A stretch of DNA of 64,000 bases from positions 74,095,395-74,159,394 of the forward strand of contig NC_081833.1 in NCBI RefSeq assembly GCF_030867095.1, in the 5' to 3' direction. The stretch is from Alligator mississippiensis. Taxonomy: Eukaryota; Chordata; Crocodylia; Alligatoridae. Every line of letters begins with the position of its first letter. Within the stretch, counting starts at the first letter, position 1. Shown here piece by piece: positions 8,570 through 24,966 of the stretch. Position numbers and translations under genes: made by a program. The notes below the pieces were generated by a model, which saw only the letters and a list, made by a program, of their open reading frames with translations, did no database searches and was not told the DNA's origin.

Positions 8570-10395
8570 GTGGCATCAAGCTGTTTCAGAGCTAGTGCTG
8601 GAGATGAAGTAGAGGAAATGACTCACTGATGCAAAGGTGTGTTGTCCGTCTTGTCTGCGTGACAAGGGACTGGAATCTAGGAATACCTGAATGCTCACAC
8701 CAGCTCAGGCAGTGACACACGGCAGACCTCATCCAAAGCCCAGGGGAGTCGATGGCTTTTATGGTCACCCCTACATTTCCTGGGATCAATCATTTAGCCT
8801 CTTGACCTGCACAAAGTACAAGAATGATGTGTGGGAAGGGGTTGCAGCTCAAGATATAATAAGCTCTGTCAGTGCTAAGAGCCTTACATGGATGCCAAAG
8901 AGGTTTGAAGCATCCAGTCTCTCATCACGTAAGATAGGAGTAACCCCTTGTCAAATCACTCCGAGATCCAGAACACAGCTTGATGGGGCTTCTCGTGTCA
9001 TCTGCTTAGAAGCAGGCACCTCAAATGGGTGGTATGGATGCTGCCAAAAGGCAGAGAGAGAGTTTGGAGGATGGGCCAGGAAAAGCAAGGTAGTGCAAAT
9101 ATTTGGGGACAGAGAGACAGGGATCAGGCCCTTTATATTGAATTCTCATTCAGCATCTCCCCTGGGGATGCAACTTTTCTGGGGTCATTATAAAAGTGCT
9201 GTGTTCTCTACTATGCTGCAGAGGCCCACTACCTGAAAGCAATCAGTCTTAGTTTTGCTGGTAAGGGTGAGAATAAATAGTAAGTATTATTCTCCTACAT
9301 TGCTTATGTGCTTTCTCGGATTAGCAAACATCCAAATACCCTGCATTGCCAAAAATACTACAATCCTCCTTAGTACTTCCCCTGACTCTTCAGCATCGCT
9401 GTTCAAGATGACAAACCTGGAGCCTGGAGTCAGTAGCCAAATGATACCAATAGATATACTGAAAATGGAGAGACTTTTCCATTTCTCTCCTGCAGTTAAG
9501 GACCCAATATAGCTTCCACTGAAGTCAATTAAAGTCTTTTCACTGACCCAAAAGTGTTTGGATTCAGCCCAAACGTGGTGTCCTTATCTCCTGCAAATGT
9601 TTATCCCTTACCAGGCTCTGAGAAAAGCTATGCTAATGGATGGCATATCTAGCCAATTATAACCTGAAGAGCTATGATAGAATTATTTATTTTCTGCTTG
9701 GCAAGAGGAAGAGGACTGTTGCAAGCCAGGCAGAGACAGATGAACCAATCTTTGTAAGCCTTGCTCTCTACCCTGAGCATAACAACACGTTCTGTGGTGT
9801 AAGCCTGCAGTGCAATTTTTGCTTTGTAATAAGTGTCCTTTGAGGAAAGATTATTTAGAGAACAGCCGGTTAGGGCTTCTTATTCCAGGCTAGGAGTACA
9901 TTGTCAAGGACTGTACAGTTCCACCCCTTTTTATTTCCATTCCAGATATTCCTTGTCTCCTTTTTGAAGCTAGGAGGGAGCTTTTCTCCTTGTGGTTTTA
10001 GTAATTCCCACCTTCTACCATCCTATCTGGGATCTGACTTCATCACATACTGCAGGATCAGCTGCTCAGTATGCAAACAGAAGACCTTCAAGGAAAGCCC
10101 AGGGTGCTGCAAAATATACTGCGGATGACTCAGGATGTAGCTGGTTTCTCTTTACGTCAGTGCTGAAACCCATGCCAGAACATGGGGTAAAGGGGTGCTG
10201 TACTCAATGGAGGTCTAATGAGACCTAAGACTGATTGATCACCTGTGGTCCTGGTGACTTGCAATCATTAAAGACTGTGGCAATTCAGCAGTCAAAAAGG
10301 TTGTTATTCCTGGTGTCTTGGACAGGTTCCAGTCTGGGTAATTATCATCTGACAGTCCAAGTCCTCTGGCAGGCGCAGTCCTGAGAAGGAGCATC
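8570..10395. other. Intergenic stretch, no gene recognised
   Basis: No exon structure or known protein similarity was seen. A genuine ATG-initiated frame of 181 codons exists at 8691-9236 on the plus strand but lacks domain or coding signatures. At about 9500-9570 there is a GAAGTCAATTAAAGTC-type segment resembling an old repeat common in turtles and crocodilians (from memory, low confidence). Confidence 0.4.
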
Positions 10396-10397
10396 AT

Positions 10398-10595
10398 CCA
10401 GTGGTTAGATCATGAGATTGGGAGTCAGGTGCTCTGAGTTTTATTACTATAACTGGCTCTGCTGCTGAGTAACAGTTGTGTAATCTTGGGCAAGTGGTTA
10501 AAGCTCCCCGTGTTTCAGTCTGTAAAATGAGGAGGATGTTTACTGAAATCACAGGCACTCTTGAGACTTTAATTAATATTTGTAAAGCCCACAGA
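10398..10595 (+). mobile_element. MIR-type SINE (near full length, diverged)
   Basis: The segment follows the MIR consensus in order. It has CAGTGGTTAGATCATGAGA (the tRNA-like head), GGCTCTGCTGCTGAGTAAC, TGTGTAATCTTGGGCAAGT, TTTCAGTCTGTAAAATGAGG and a tail with TTGTAAAGC. The core block TCTTGGGCAAGT..TCTGTAAAATGAG is diagnostic of the MIR/CORE-SINE group, which is ancient in amniotes. It survives here at modest divergence, in line with a slow neutral rate. Confidence 0.85.
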
Positions 10596-11124
10596 TATCC
10601 TCACATTCAGTGTATGCTAAAAACAGTTGAAAATATTTATTATATCACTCAGTATTATGCCACCAAATACACAGTATACAAAGTACAGTCCTTGCAAAGA
10701 GATTGTGGATCTTTTGTCAGGAAAGGTGCTATAGACATTTAAGTTATCAATGCCCCCTGTCGAATGACTTGCCATGTGTCCACTGAAAGAAAACACCACC
10801 TTTCTCTCCAAGAATGGTATTGAAGCCAAGAAGTCTTCACAAGCACCACCATCATTAGCTGTGTTCATTAACATGTAAGCTAAGAGCAGTGTTTTTTCCC
10901 CTAACACTTGCTGAAAAGGCAGTATGGAGAAGTGCAAAACATTTATTTTTGTTATATTCTTCACGAAAGGACTTCCCTTTTATTATGCTGTTGATTTGCT
11001 TCATTCTATAATGGATAAATGCTGATGCAGTTGTCCCAGAAAGTGCTTTTCAAGATGTTTCAACTCTATAGAGAATTTTCTTCATGGGACTACAGCAATT
11101 TGGAAGCAACTACAGGAACTAAAA

Positions 11125-11407
11125 CAGTGTTTCTCAAGCCATGGGTCACAACCCAAAACTGGGTTGCAAGAATGTATGAAAGGGTCATGAACAAACTTTA
11201 AAAATGGATTCTCCTTTAAAGTAGAAAAATGTGGGAACCAGGGGCTTTTCCCTTGAAGGCTGGTAAAGTTGCAGCCTATCAGGGGCTGCTTGGGACCCTC
11301 GCTGCCCCACACACTGGGGGGCAAGCGGGTGAGGAGCACTGGGTGGAGACTAGCCATCGATGATGATTACAGATGGGCCCTGGTACAAGAAAGGTTAGCA
11401 ACCACTG
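11125..11407 (+). mobile_element. hAT-type non-autonomous DNA transposon
   Basis: The 283-bp element opens CAGTGTTTCTCAAGCC and closes GGTTAGCAACCACTG, giving imperfect terminal inverted repeats of the CAGTG..CACTG hAT type. The flanking 8-mers are AACTAAAA (11117-11124) and ATCCAAAA (11408-11415), which agree at 6 of 8 positions, as expected for an old 8-bp target duplication. No transposase remnant is present. Confidence 0.8.
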
Positions 11408-11415
11408 ATCCAAAA

Positions 11416-13250
11416 TCCTCAGCAGAGCTGTTTCAAATGGTCACAACGGCTGGCTAATTCTCAATTCTGTCCCACAACAACTTATATAACTTGGATAATG
11501 GCTGCACCCTTGTATTCAGTCCTTTCAAGACCAAAACTGTTCTTGGATTGATGTCACAGGTCTGATCAATAGAAAAAAAATTAGACAATCCGGGTGCACT
11601 CCGAGAACTTCTTTTGTTATCTTCCTTCCTCTGTTCGCAATCAAGTTAATTGAGCTTTTATTCTAAATCTCTTTGGGGAAAAAAGGTTGCAATTTGCCAC
11701 AATTCTTCTGAATGAGGACACTGGTTAGACAACCAGCCCCACTATTGTGATCCTGATTATAGAGCAAGATTCTCATAATACAGATGCCTTTTCTTCCTTT
11801 TATGGGATTTTGCCTTTAAAGCTGCTTCACAATTTTCTCTCAATGCCTGTGTTGAATTAAATGCTGATGGTAAATGCTAACTGAACAATCCTGGGACTAA
11901 AGACCACTCTTTGCTACAAAAAGAGTGCAGCACTAACTGCCGAGCAAATTTATATGTCCGAAGAGAAGACCTTTAAAACATTTTTTTATCAGAGACACTT
12001 GAGATGGATTGGTAACTCTGATTGTGAAAGTCATTCAACCTGCTGGTAATTAGCTGAGATGAGAACTGGAGTGAGTCCTGGGAGGTGGGTTACATCCCCA
12101 GGTGAGTGTCTTAAAAGACCTGCTTAAGTTAAAAGAAGTCAGCCACCACTGTTTCCCATTTAGGGCTTCCCAGCAGTAGATTGTAGGTAACTAGTTTTTA
12201 AACCATGACTATAGCTCCCATGCTAAGGATACTGAGTATGAAAAAAGCTTCTGTAGTGGCTAATGATGGTGAGCTAGCCCTAATCGAAAACATAGTAAAC
12301 TGTTCTGGAGGCTGGCAGCCCAAAGCTTGATGATGATAAGAGGCTTGCGATTAGGGATTTGTTTAGGGAAAAAGTTGCTCTTGGCCTGTACTGGAGTATA
12401 TGTTAAGAGTGGTGCAAAAACAGGCTTGAGGAGTGTAAAAACAGCCTTATTTTCTAGCAGTCAAAGCTGGCTTGGAAGGAAGGGTGAAATTAGAAAGTTG
12501 CTACGGGAAGGGATGAGGGGAGGGGAGAAAAAGCTCTTTCTCTTGAAGGCCTTGAGTTGCTACAGAAAAAAAACTGTTTATAGGGAACAGTGGAGTCAAA
12601 TATCTACTGAGAGTCCTGTGGAAGCTGCAGTCTAGGTTTAAAGAAGCCTGTTTATCTTCATTAATGTGTGATAAGGAATCCCTAGGGGAAAAGTATAGAC
12701 AGTCCTGACAGATGGCTGGCTAATTAAAGGCAGGGGGAGGTGGTCATTCTTGGCTGTTCTAGACTCTTTAGTTCAAATTTATTATTGCTCAAAGGGACCA
12801 TGATGGAAAGCATGAGACCCAGTTTTCCCCAAGAGCAGTTTCTAAGAGATGTTGGGGAAAGAATTCCTCTTATTAATGAGCCCTGCTATCCTACAACAGG
12901 CAAGTGAAGGTCTGTATTTTCCTATTTCAGTATTGTTTTTTTTTGCTTCCTGTACCTTCTAAGGCTCTTGATTTATGGACTCCGTATAGGAATCGAAGCT
13001 AATAGATAATGCTTCTTGTAGGCCTGCATGTTTCTGTGGACTGCAGCAGAATATTTAAGTCCTGGCACAAAATATTTTGAATGTGGGGCTCTGTATCCCT
13101 GCACAGAGCTGACTTTTTAACAGCAAACGCCTGCTTTAGGATCCAACAATAGCCAAATCTATGGTTTGTTTTATTTCAGTCTTCATGGCTATTGTAGCCT
13201 GCAGGATGGGGCACAAGCAGAAGTGTCAGAGCTGCTGTTTATTCCCAGCA
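11416..13250. other. Intergenic stretch, no gene recognised
   Basis: This is AT-rich sequence with no long open frame or recognised repeat. The 102-codon plus-strand frame at 12327-12635 has a lysine/leucine-rich composition with no known similarity. Confidence 0.4.
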
Positions 13251-13254
13251 CTGC

Positions 13255-13360
13255 AGCTGACTAGCTTTGACTTTCTTGCCAATTCATCCTGCCCGTTTCC
13301 CTATCTGTTAAGTGGGGACAACTATACTCTTGGGTGTAAAGTTTGTTGCAAGGTGTATTA
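13255..13360 (+). mobile_element. MIR-type SINE fragment
   Basis: The piece reads GACTTTCTTGCC, then CCCGTTTCCCTATCTGTTAAG, TGGGGACAACTATACT and GTTTGTTGCAAGG. This order matches the 3' half of MIR (CAGTTTCC..TCTGTAAAATGGGGATAATA..GTTGTTGTGAGG). The tRNA-like head is not recognisable. Confidence 0.6.
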
Positions 13361-15515
13361 AAAGTAGTCTGAGCAAGCTCTTCAAAAGAGATCACCATTC
13401 AACCACCTAAATCAAGTAGTCAGATTTTCTAACCTGTTCTGCTTTGTTGCTCTGAAGCCTGGGCTTGAAGGACAGTAACATCTGATAGATAATTTGTGGA
13501 CAAAAGTGTCAAGTTCACTTTCTATTGCCTGTCTCTACTTCAAAATATCAGACAAAAAAAAAAGTGAGGTTTTTTTAGGATAGTATCTAAGAATGCTTTG
13601 TTTGGCTTGCAAATGGAGGCACTTCTGAAAGCAAAGGCCTGACTTTGAGGTGCCAACTCTCTCTCATTAATTAATTTAAAATGAAATACTGTGTCCAGCC
13701 TGTTTTATAAACTAACTCAAACTTTGAGGTCCCTTTTTAAAAAGGATTCCCTTCATCATTCATTGGATAAAGAGACCAAAGAATAAATGTGGTTTGTTTT
13801 TTGTCCTATAGTCTGTTTCTAGTGCATCAACCCTCTTGCTGATAACCAGCCAACTTTGTTCCACCTCCAGTTTTTGGCTATTGGTAGGGTGGAAGCATTC
13901 ATAGACCCCAAGGCTATTTCCCTTAGCAGTCCTATTTGGAGTGATCTCATCTTATAATTGTATAGCTACCGGAAATACTTGGCCTTGAGTCATAAGGTGC
14001 CTGCTGAGCCTTCACTGCAGAATGTGAATGTGGCATCTTTATAATTTGAAATCATAGTTTCATCCTGAAAACTAACCATGAAACAGATAATCCCCAGTTC
14101 ACCAGCCAGTTGGACTTTAGGGCTTCTTAATGCATTGAAACCATCTCATCTTGCTAAGCACGTTGCTGGATGCAGTTCCCTGTGCTCTGACTAGTTGTGG
14201 AAGCAGCTCCAACTCCTGCCCCATCAAGACAAGGTCTGTCCCTTGTTTAAAAAACAAACACAGTGCTAAGAACATGACTATGAAGAAAGGAACGTAGGGA
14301 TGGTTGGACCGGAGTCAAACTTCCTCCTGTGTAACAGCATCGGCTTGTACCATAAGGCAGGTTTAAAGAAGAAACAACTGAATATTTTCAATGCAGAGGC
14401 TGATTTTTATAGGAAGAACAACTGTAAACTTGGGTTGCAATTGAAATGGTTCCATTGCAAGTCTAACGAGGTCTTGGTCAACTGATGTGGTGTGATGGCA
14501 GGTTTTGCAATGGAGATTTGTCTAGTTTGGGTTGCCTCACTGGATCTAAATAACATCACCTGTGAATGTGGCATCTTGTAACTTGTATTCATAGTTCCCT
14601 CCTGAAAACTGTAACCACATGCACAGATCTGTAATATATGATGTTTCTTACAGTTCCCCGGAGTTGATGGAGCCTAATGGCACCTGCAAAGTACTAATTA
14701 ATTGAACTTTCTTATACTTAAACTACTGCCAGATGTTAGTTTCCTATCCCTTATTTTCCCATCTCCTTGACAAACTAAGCTATTTTTTGTACATGGTGTA
14801 TTTTAATAGAAACAGGAGAAAAATATATAATAAGTACTCCATGGTTAATATTCAGGTTATTAAAAGTCAATCAATGATAAATGCCTATTTTTTTTTTTTT
14901 TAGTTTGTGGGATAAAAATTCCCTTGGAGCTAAAGCCTTCTTGATTCACTACCAGCCTGAATGGGAATGTATTTTGGAAGATTAAGTAAAAATGCCCCAA
15001 CTGTCTTGCGGTGTTAGTGCAGGGAAGTCAATAAACACTCGGTTACAAACCAAGGAGAAAATGTCTCTTCCTCTATTCAGCTGTGGTAAGTGGCTGTTCC
15101 CCTTAAAGGGCTGATAACTTGCAATTGAAAGCATACACATAATAAAATTAAATCTGTTAGGTGGTGCCTTGAGATAGTATAGGGACAAGTCCCAGCCAGC
15201 TAGGCTTGAGTGTGGGTTTGCTGCTGGAGTACTATGAAGAATGTAAGACCCCTATTTTTTTCCAGCAGACCCTCGTTAGTTTTAATTAAACCAGTTCCAA
15301 AGCACCCTTTGCTTCCTTAGCCAGATCTGGATTAAAGCTTCAGCATTTTAGTAGGAGATGTGACAAGTGGGGGAGCAGGTGGCTACAGGAAGACAGGAAT
15401 GGGATGTGGAGCAAGTTCGTTAGTTGCACATCTAGTTCTCTTCTAGACTGCGAAACAAACTGAAGCTACGTCGAGGTAATGTTGGATAAAATAGCATTTA
15501 TTTAATACACTTATT
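13361..15515. other. Intergenic stretch, no gene recognised
   Basis: No exon, RNA gene or repeat family was recognised. A short homology, GTGAATGTGGCATCTT..ATAGTTTCATCCTGAAAACTAACC, occurs at about 14024-14080 and again in related form at 14564-14612 (GTGAATGTGGCATCTTG..CCTCCTGAAAACTGTAACC). This suggests a small local duplication or two copies of one repeat. Confidence 0.4.
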
Positions 15516-15570
15516 CACAGAATCATAGAAGTAGGGTCGGAAGGGACTTTGTAGATCTTCAAGTTCGATA
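15516..15570 (-). mobile_element. CR1 LINE 3' tail fragment
   Basis: CACAGAATCATAGAAGTAGG followed by TCGGAAGGGACTTTGTAG is the reverse complement of the CR1 3' end, which on the sense strand reads CCCTTCC..ATGATTCTATG. Only the last 55 or so bases of the LINE survive, typical 5' truncation of CR1 copies. Confidence 0.75.
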
Positions 15571-16193
15571 TAAATAAATAATAGTATTTCTTCTCCATGT
15601 TTTCAGCAGTGAAATGTGAACGACTGCATCTTAGCTGATGCTCAGGAGAGAGCTGGGGGATTGACCAGGGCCGTGTATTGCTAGAAGGAAGATTTTTAAT
15701 AGTTATAACGAGTTTTGTAGCTTGGGGTTGTAATAGAGCCGTATCATTTGGACACGGTTCAGAGGGAACCAGTGACTACAGGAGGGAAGTGAGCAGTGCT
15801 AGTCTACACTAATGCTCGACTTGACTTGTAGATTGAATGAACCATGCCGCAGTTGTGCCATGATGATAAACAAGAAGTATGGTATATTAAAGTAGGCAGG
15901 CCTGAGTTTGGGGTGGGTTCCCCGTCAATACCACGTAACTTAAATCTGTGCCGGGGGATCCGGTTCCAACACTTGTCGAACCCAATGCAGCGGGGCTCTG
16001 CCAGCGTAGACCCCGGGGGACAATATTACATGCAAGGGGCAGTGGTCAATGCGGGGGTTGGGAGTGCTCAGGGGTAACACGGTTGTGCTATTGTAGGGCG
16101 ATGAGGTTGGAGTAGGTCAACGGTTGGCAAGGTGCCAGCGTGAAGGGAACGATGTGGGGGGAGGTACGGCCAACGGCGCCTCTGGAAAATCCT

Positions 16194-16201
16194 TCACGTG
16201 A
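16194..16201. promoter_or_regulatory. CLEAR-like E-box TCACGTGA (TFEB/TFE3/MITF candidate)
   Basis: This perfect palindromic TCACGTGA contains the CACGTG core of the CLEAR element (GTCACGTGAC), about 745 bp upstream of the MAP1LC3B start codon. MAP1LC3B is a known target of the TFEB lysosome-autophagy programme, so the site is functionally sensible. It is a motif-based assignment. Confidence 0.5.
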
Positions 16202-16510
16202 AATGGGAAGACGGGTTCAGCGAGGATGCCGGCGTTTGTGCAACCAACGTCGGTGATCCTCGAGCACCAGCTCCACCGGAGTGCTCTCCTCCCCCGTTTA
16301 GTTATGACCGAAGACGTCGCGGTGGCCCACGAGGACTCGTTGAAGGCGTCCCTCAAGAAAATGGCCGCTGACGTCGAGAGCTGGTAGCCGACCGCCTCCG
16401 ACGGCGCTGCCACCTCAACCCAGCGGCAGGACGGCCCGTTTCGAGGAAGACGGCGCGGAGGAAGGAAAATGAGGGGAATCCCAGCTGGTGGCTCTGAAGT
16501 CCCCTCGGGC

Positions 16511-16516
16511 CACGTG
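16511..16516. promoter_or_regulatory. E-box CACGTG upstream of MAP1LC3B
   Basis: This second CACGTG core (GGGCCACGTGTCC) lies 430 bp upstream of the MAP1LC3B ATG inside the CpG-rich region. The flanks fit USF/MYC as well as TFEB-family factors. Confidence is for the motif; function is unknown. Confidence 0.4.
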
Positions 16517-16693
16517 TCCGTGGTCGAGGCTGTCTTCGCCGTGAGGGGGCAGCCGTCGCACAGGACAGTCCGGTCATCCTCTACGGACACGAAGGCGTGC
16601 GGTTTCCTGTCACGGCGGACGACGTGGCGCAGGGAGGGGGCTGGTATGGCGGTGTCTCTTGTGCCACACAGGTGCCATTCCCTGGGGTGGGGC

Positions 16694-16830
16694 CACACTC
16701 AAGATGGCGGGCACGCGCAACGGCCACACTGAAGATGGCGCTGGGCAGAGGGTCGTACACGCAACCGCCACACTCAAGGTGGCGTTGAGGGGCGGGCAGC
16801 GCATGCGCAACCGACACACTCAAGATGGCG
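16694..16830 (+). promoter_or_regulatory. MAP1LC3B: Four-copy YY1-like / NRF1-like array in the MAP1LC3B promoter
   Basis: A repeated unit beginning CACACTCAAGATGGCG occurs at 16694, 16725, 16769 and 16815, spaced 31, 44 and 46 bp. Each AAGATGGCG matches the YY1 core (AAGATGGCGGC) except the third, which reads AAGGTGGCG. Between units lies a CGCAAC-containing spacer; the one at 16799-16808 is a perfect NRF1 palindrome, GCGCATGCGC. The array ends 113 bp before the MAP1LC3B ATG. YY1 motifs so close to a start site usually lie at or just downstream of transcription initiation. The tandem structure implies local duplication of a promoter module. Confidence 0.75.
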
Positions 16831-16845
16831 CTGGGGGCGTGGCGG

Positions 16846-16862
16846 CGCCGCCCCGCCCCCCC
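16846..16862 (+). promoter_or_regulatory. GC box (Sp1-type) of the MAP1LC3B promoter
   Basis: GGCGCCGCCCCGCCCCCC-type sequence contains a CCCCGCCCC Sp/KLF motif about 85 bp upstream of the MAP1LC3B ATG. It is followed by TATGACGCAGG, which contains a TGACG CRE half-site. There is no TATA box, so initiation is probably dispersed. Confidence 0.5.
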
Positions 16863-16943
16863 TATGACGCAGGCGGGAGGCGGCGGAGCGGGCCCCGGGA
16901 CCGCAGACAGCGCCGAGCCGCCGCCGCCGCCGCTGTCGCCGCC

Positions 16944-22039
<5,096 letters not shown>

Positions 22040-22297
22040 GGCTTCTAGCCTAGGATTTTGGTTTGACCCTCACGCCCCAGGAAAATGAAAGGGATGTCAC
22101 TCTGCCCTCAGTACCATAGTGTAGTCTTGCTTTAGCAGGTGTTCTCATCTTGCCTTGCCTTGTTTGTGGATATTAAAGAGAGGAGTGCCAGTACAGACAG
22201 GCAGATCCTGCTTTGAAAACCTACTGTAATATTTAACACAGGCACACTTAAGTTTCTGGACTCTGAATGGAACCATACTTTGCATATGTAAATAGCC

Positions 22298-22332
22298 AAT
22301 AAAAGGGACACTCAGCTGGCCTTTGTAATAAA
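22298..22332 (+). terminator. MAP1LC3B: Proximal poly(A) signal pair of MAP1LC3B
   Basis: Canonical AATAAA hexamers at 22298-22303 and 22327-22332 lie about 260-290 nt after the stop codon. They are followed by T/G-rich sequence (TCTCAGTGTGACATCTTTGTGG) suitable as a downstream element. Confidence 0.65.
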
Positions 22333-24932
22333 GGAATTGGCACCTTTTCATGTAGTGAACCCACGTGTCTCAGTGTGACATCTTTGTGGCAAATCCCTCT
22401 ACAATTCCTTAAAAAAAAAAATCCAGCTTGTCAAGGAAAGGGTTGTGTGTTTTTTTTTTTTTGTTCTACTGGAGAGCAAGGACAGGGAATATCCTAAACT
22501 TTTGGGTCAAGTTATGGAATTGCTCTGCTTCAGTGCTTGCAGTCTGTTGCAGCACATGGTTGGGAGGGAAGTTTATCATCTTTCTTGGTACCGCCGCTGT
22601 ATAAGGAGGTGCCAGATAGTTAAATATTCCCATTGAACACCCCAGCTTTCCTCTAGTTTTAGGAAGTGCATATGTTAAGGTTCTTAGGCTAATAGCAGTG
22701 AAGGCTGGAGATTTCTCTCAGCATTTTGTATTTTGACTGATATACTGCTGCTCAGTAGCATCTTGTTTTCCTTCTAACCTGTAGGGGTCTCTTTTCTTTG
22801 CCTCCCCTCCCCCCCACCCCCGTGCAACCTGGAAAATAGCAGGTGGGCAGGGTTGGTGCAAAGAAATGACTTCAGTAAACAAGACTGTGGGGATAGATGC
22901 AACCAGTTGCAAAGCAGGCTAATGCAACTGGAAAAACGAGTAGTGCCCCATAATGTTGAGTCTTTGGATCCGCCTGGTCCCTCCTCCACTCTCGCTCCAT
23001 GTTCGCAGCTGTGTGGTTACCTATAAGCTCTACGGTGCATCCAGGCCTTCTCATGTGTTGTACACCCATCCATCCTGGATTCAGATCTGCTGCTGGAAAT
23101 ATGAATCCAAACTGCCTACAACCGTCTGTCACTTGTTGTGCATGTTATAAGTGAGGGGGTAGGGGAAAGTGCTCTGTTTTAAAAGCATTTCACGTTAGGA
23201 GCAAATGGTCATCCCATCATTGAAGTTTCTCGCCACTTGCATGTGGCTGAAAAATCTTGGCATTGCTGTTGTCACTATAAATAGGGGCTTATCCTGTGGA
23301 GAAGGAATGTCTCGAGTAGGATCACTGTCCTCCTTCTAGAGTTGATGTTGTAAAGTGGAGTATAGCAGACTGAATAAGAGTTATCTTTATATGACACACA
23401 TCCGTGAACTAATTGCATCTGTTACTGAAAGTTAACTTGCTATAATTGGGGGCGGGTGGGGAAAAAAGCAATACTACTGCATCTGGGCACTCTAGATCAA
23501 TAAGGTGTACAGTTTGTATCTGCTGACACCTTTTTGCATGCATCTTGTTCAGTGCTTATTTCTAACTTTTTTTAATTATTTTTTTTTTAAACGTTTGTTG
23601 TGTTTTTACTTCAGCGTAAACTCTTCAGTGCAGCTTGTCCTATGTTTTTATAGTTTGGTTTATGTAAAATCATGGTTTCACTTGAGACTGACAGCCATTC
23701 TTGTAACTACTGTGTTCGATGACAGATTCCTGTACAAATGTTGCTTTTTTTAAAATTAATACAGTGCTGAAATGGATGGATTACATCCCACCGTAATTGC
23801 AGCTTGAGTGGTTATTTATAGACTTCCTTGCCTTAAACATCCATTAGCAGAAGGGGAGACAGTAGTGACAAATGCCACCTGTTTCAGTGCATGGCTGAAT
23901 GATGTCGGCCTGGCAGGTCCCAGTGCAGACGAATAATCTCTAGTGATGCCCAGGACACTGAATAAATAGTATTGAAATAAGTGCTGAGTGGAACATCCAG
24001 GCACAAACCTAAGAGGAGTGTTTGCTGGAAATAAAGGAGGTATGTGGCCATCCTAAACCAGCCCGACTGCTGTTTTAGAGTAGGGAAGGATGGATTGTGG
24101 AACTGTAATTGTAATAAAAGGATAATAATTAGCTACCCACGGAGACTTGTGTCTGATAGTAAATGGTTTAAATGCTTTCTAGGGGGAACACCTACTTCCT
24201 AGCCCACAGCTTTTCAATCAAGACCTTCCTGTCATTCAAGAATCTCCAGCTGGCTTTCTGTTCAAAGCTGAAATCTAAATTGCTGGAGTTTAGTTGGAGG
24301 AACAGAGCGGTTTAAAAGCATGATGCATTTAAGTTGCTATTAAGCCATCTTCACCGAGCAGTCCATAATGACCCAGATGAGACTGACTAGTATGGTACTA
24401 AAACAGCAGTGTGGATGGCAGAATTTAGGCCTGCAGCAGTTTAAGACTGCAGCCTTTTAATGGAACATCTCCGGCAGGAAATCACTCGGTGGTTTCTGCA
24501 TACATTACCGTAAGGACACAGTGCAACAGAACTGGGATTTAAAGTGGCTGCCTTCAAATTTCGAAGATGTGCTTAGTAATTCCTGGTTTTTAGCCACTGG
24601 AGACCGGCATTGTAATCCTGCCTGCATCCTGGGACAGTCCCAGCCAATGCTCACCACAGAATTGCTGGTGACTAGGACAACAAGCAGCCTGCCGCACAAA
24701 GGCCCACTTTATCAAGGGCTCAACATAATCTGCAGGACAGCCTTGAATGTCCTTGACTCAGCCGCAGTGGTTCTAGAGAGCAGCAGCTGCAAATAGACGA
24801 GGTGACAGCCCTCAGCCAGTGACTTGGATTAAAGAGAACTTTACCTGTTAAGAAAGGTGCACCTCCACCCTGCCTTTTACCTGTACGGTTTATTCCTGGT
24901 ACTTACCCGCTTGAGTTGGAGAAGCCTAAAAG

Positions 24933-24938
24933 AATAAA
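24933..24938 (+). terminator. Distal plus-strand poly(A) signal
   Basis: AATAAA in AAAAGAATAAAGAAATGC on the MAP1LC3B strand, 2.9 kb after its stop codon. It could end a long MAP1LC3B isoform. It lies 35 bp from the minus-strand signal at 24967, so the two genes may have abutting or overlapping ends. Confidence 0.45.
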
Positions 24939-24966
24939 GAAATGCTGCTTAAGCACTGTTTTACTT

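Larger units (their letters stand above)
15900..16690. promoter_or_regulatory. MAP1LC3B: CpG-rich distal promoter region of MAP1LC3B
   Basis: CpG density rises from about 15930 and stays high into MAP1LC3B intron 1. The region contains two CACGTG E-boxes (16195-16200 and 16511-16516). A minus-strand frame of 193 codons (16117-16698) starts at GTG, not ATG, and is most simply a by-product of GC-rich sequence. A divergent non-coding transcript would be plausible from such an island, but nothing here shows one. Confidence 0.5.
22040..24955 (+). other. MAP1LC3B: MAP1LC3B 3' UTR (extent uncertain)
   Basis: Candidate poly(A) signals are AATAAA at 22298 and 22327 (short 3' UTR) and AATAAA at 24933 (long form, about 2.9 kb). 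An AT-rich block at about 23490-23765 with several TTTTTT and TGTACA-type motifs looks like a distal 3' UTR. The long form would end within about 35 bp of the ZCCHC14 poly(A) signal. Which sites are used cannot be told from sequence. Confidence 0.5.

Noticed and set aside
8691-9236. 181-codon ATG-initiated frame in the FBXO31-MAP1LC3B intergenic region
   Set aside because: No recognisable domain, neutral composition and no promoter signature. I cannot support it as a gene without expression or conservation data.
16117-16698. 193-codon minus-strand frame upstream of MAP1LC3B
   Set aside because: It starts at GTG, lies in CpG-rich DNA where stops are rare, and resembles no known protein. Divergent non-coding transcription remains possible.
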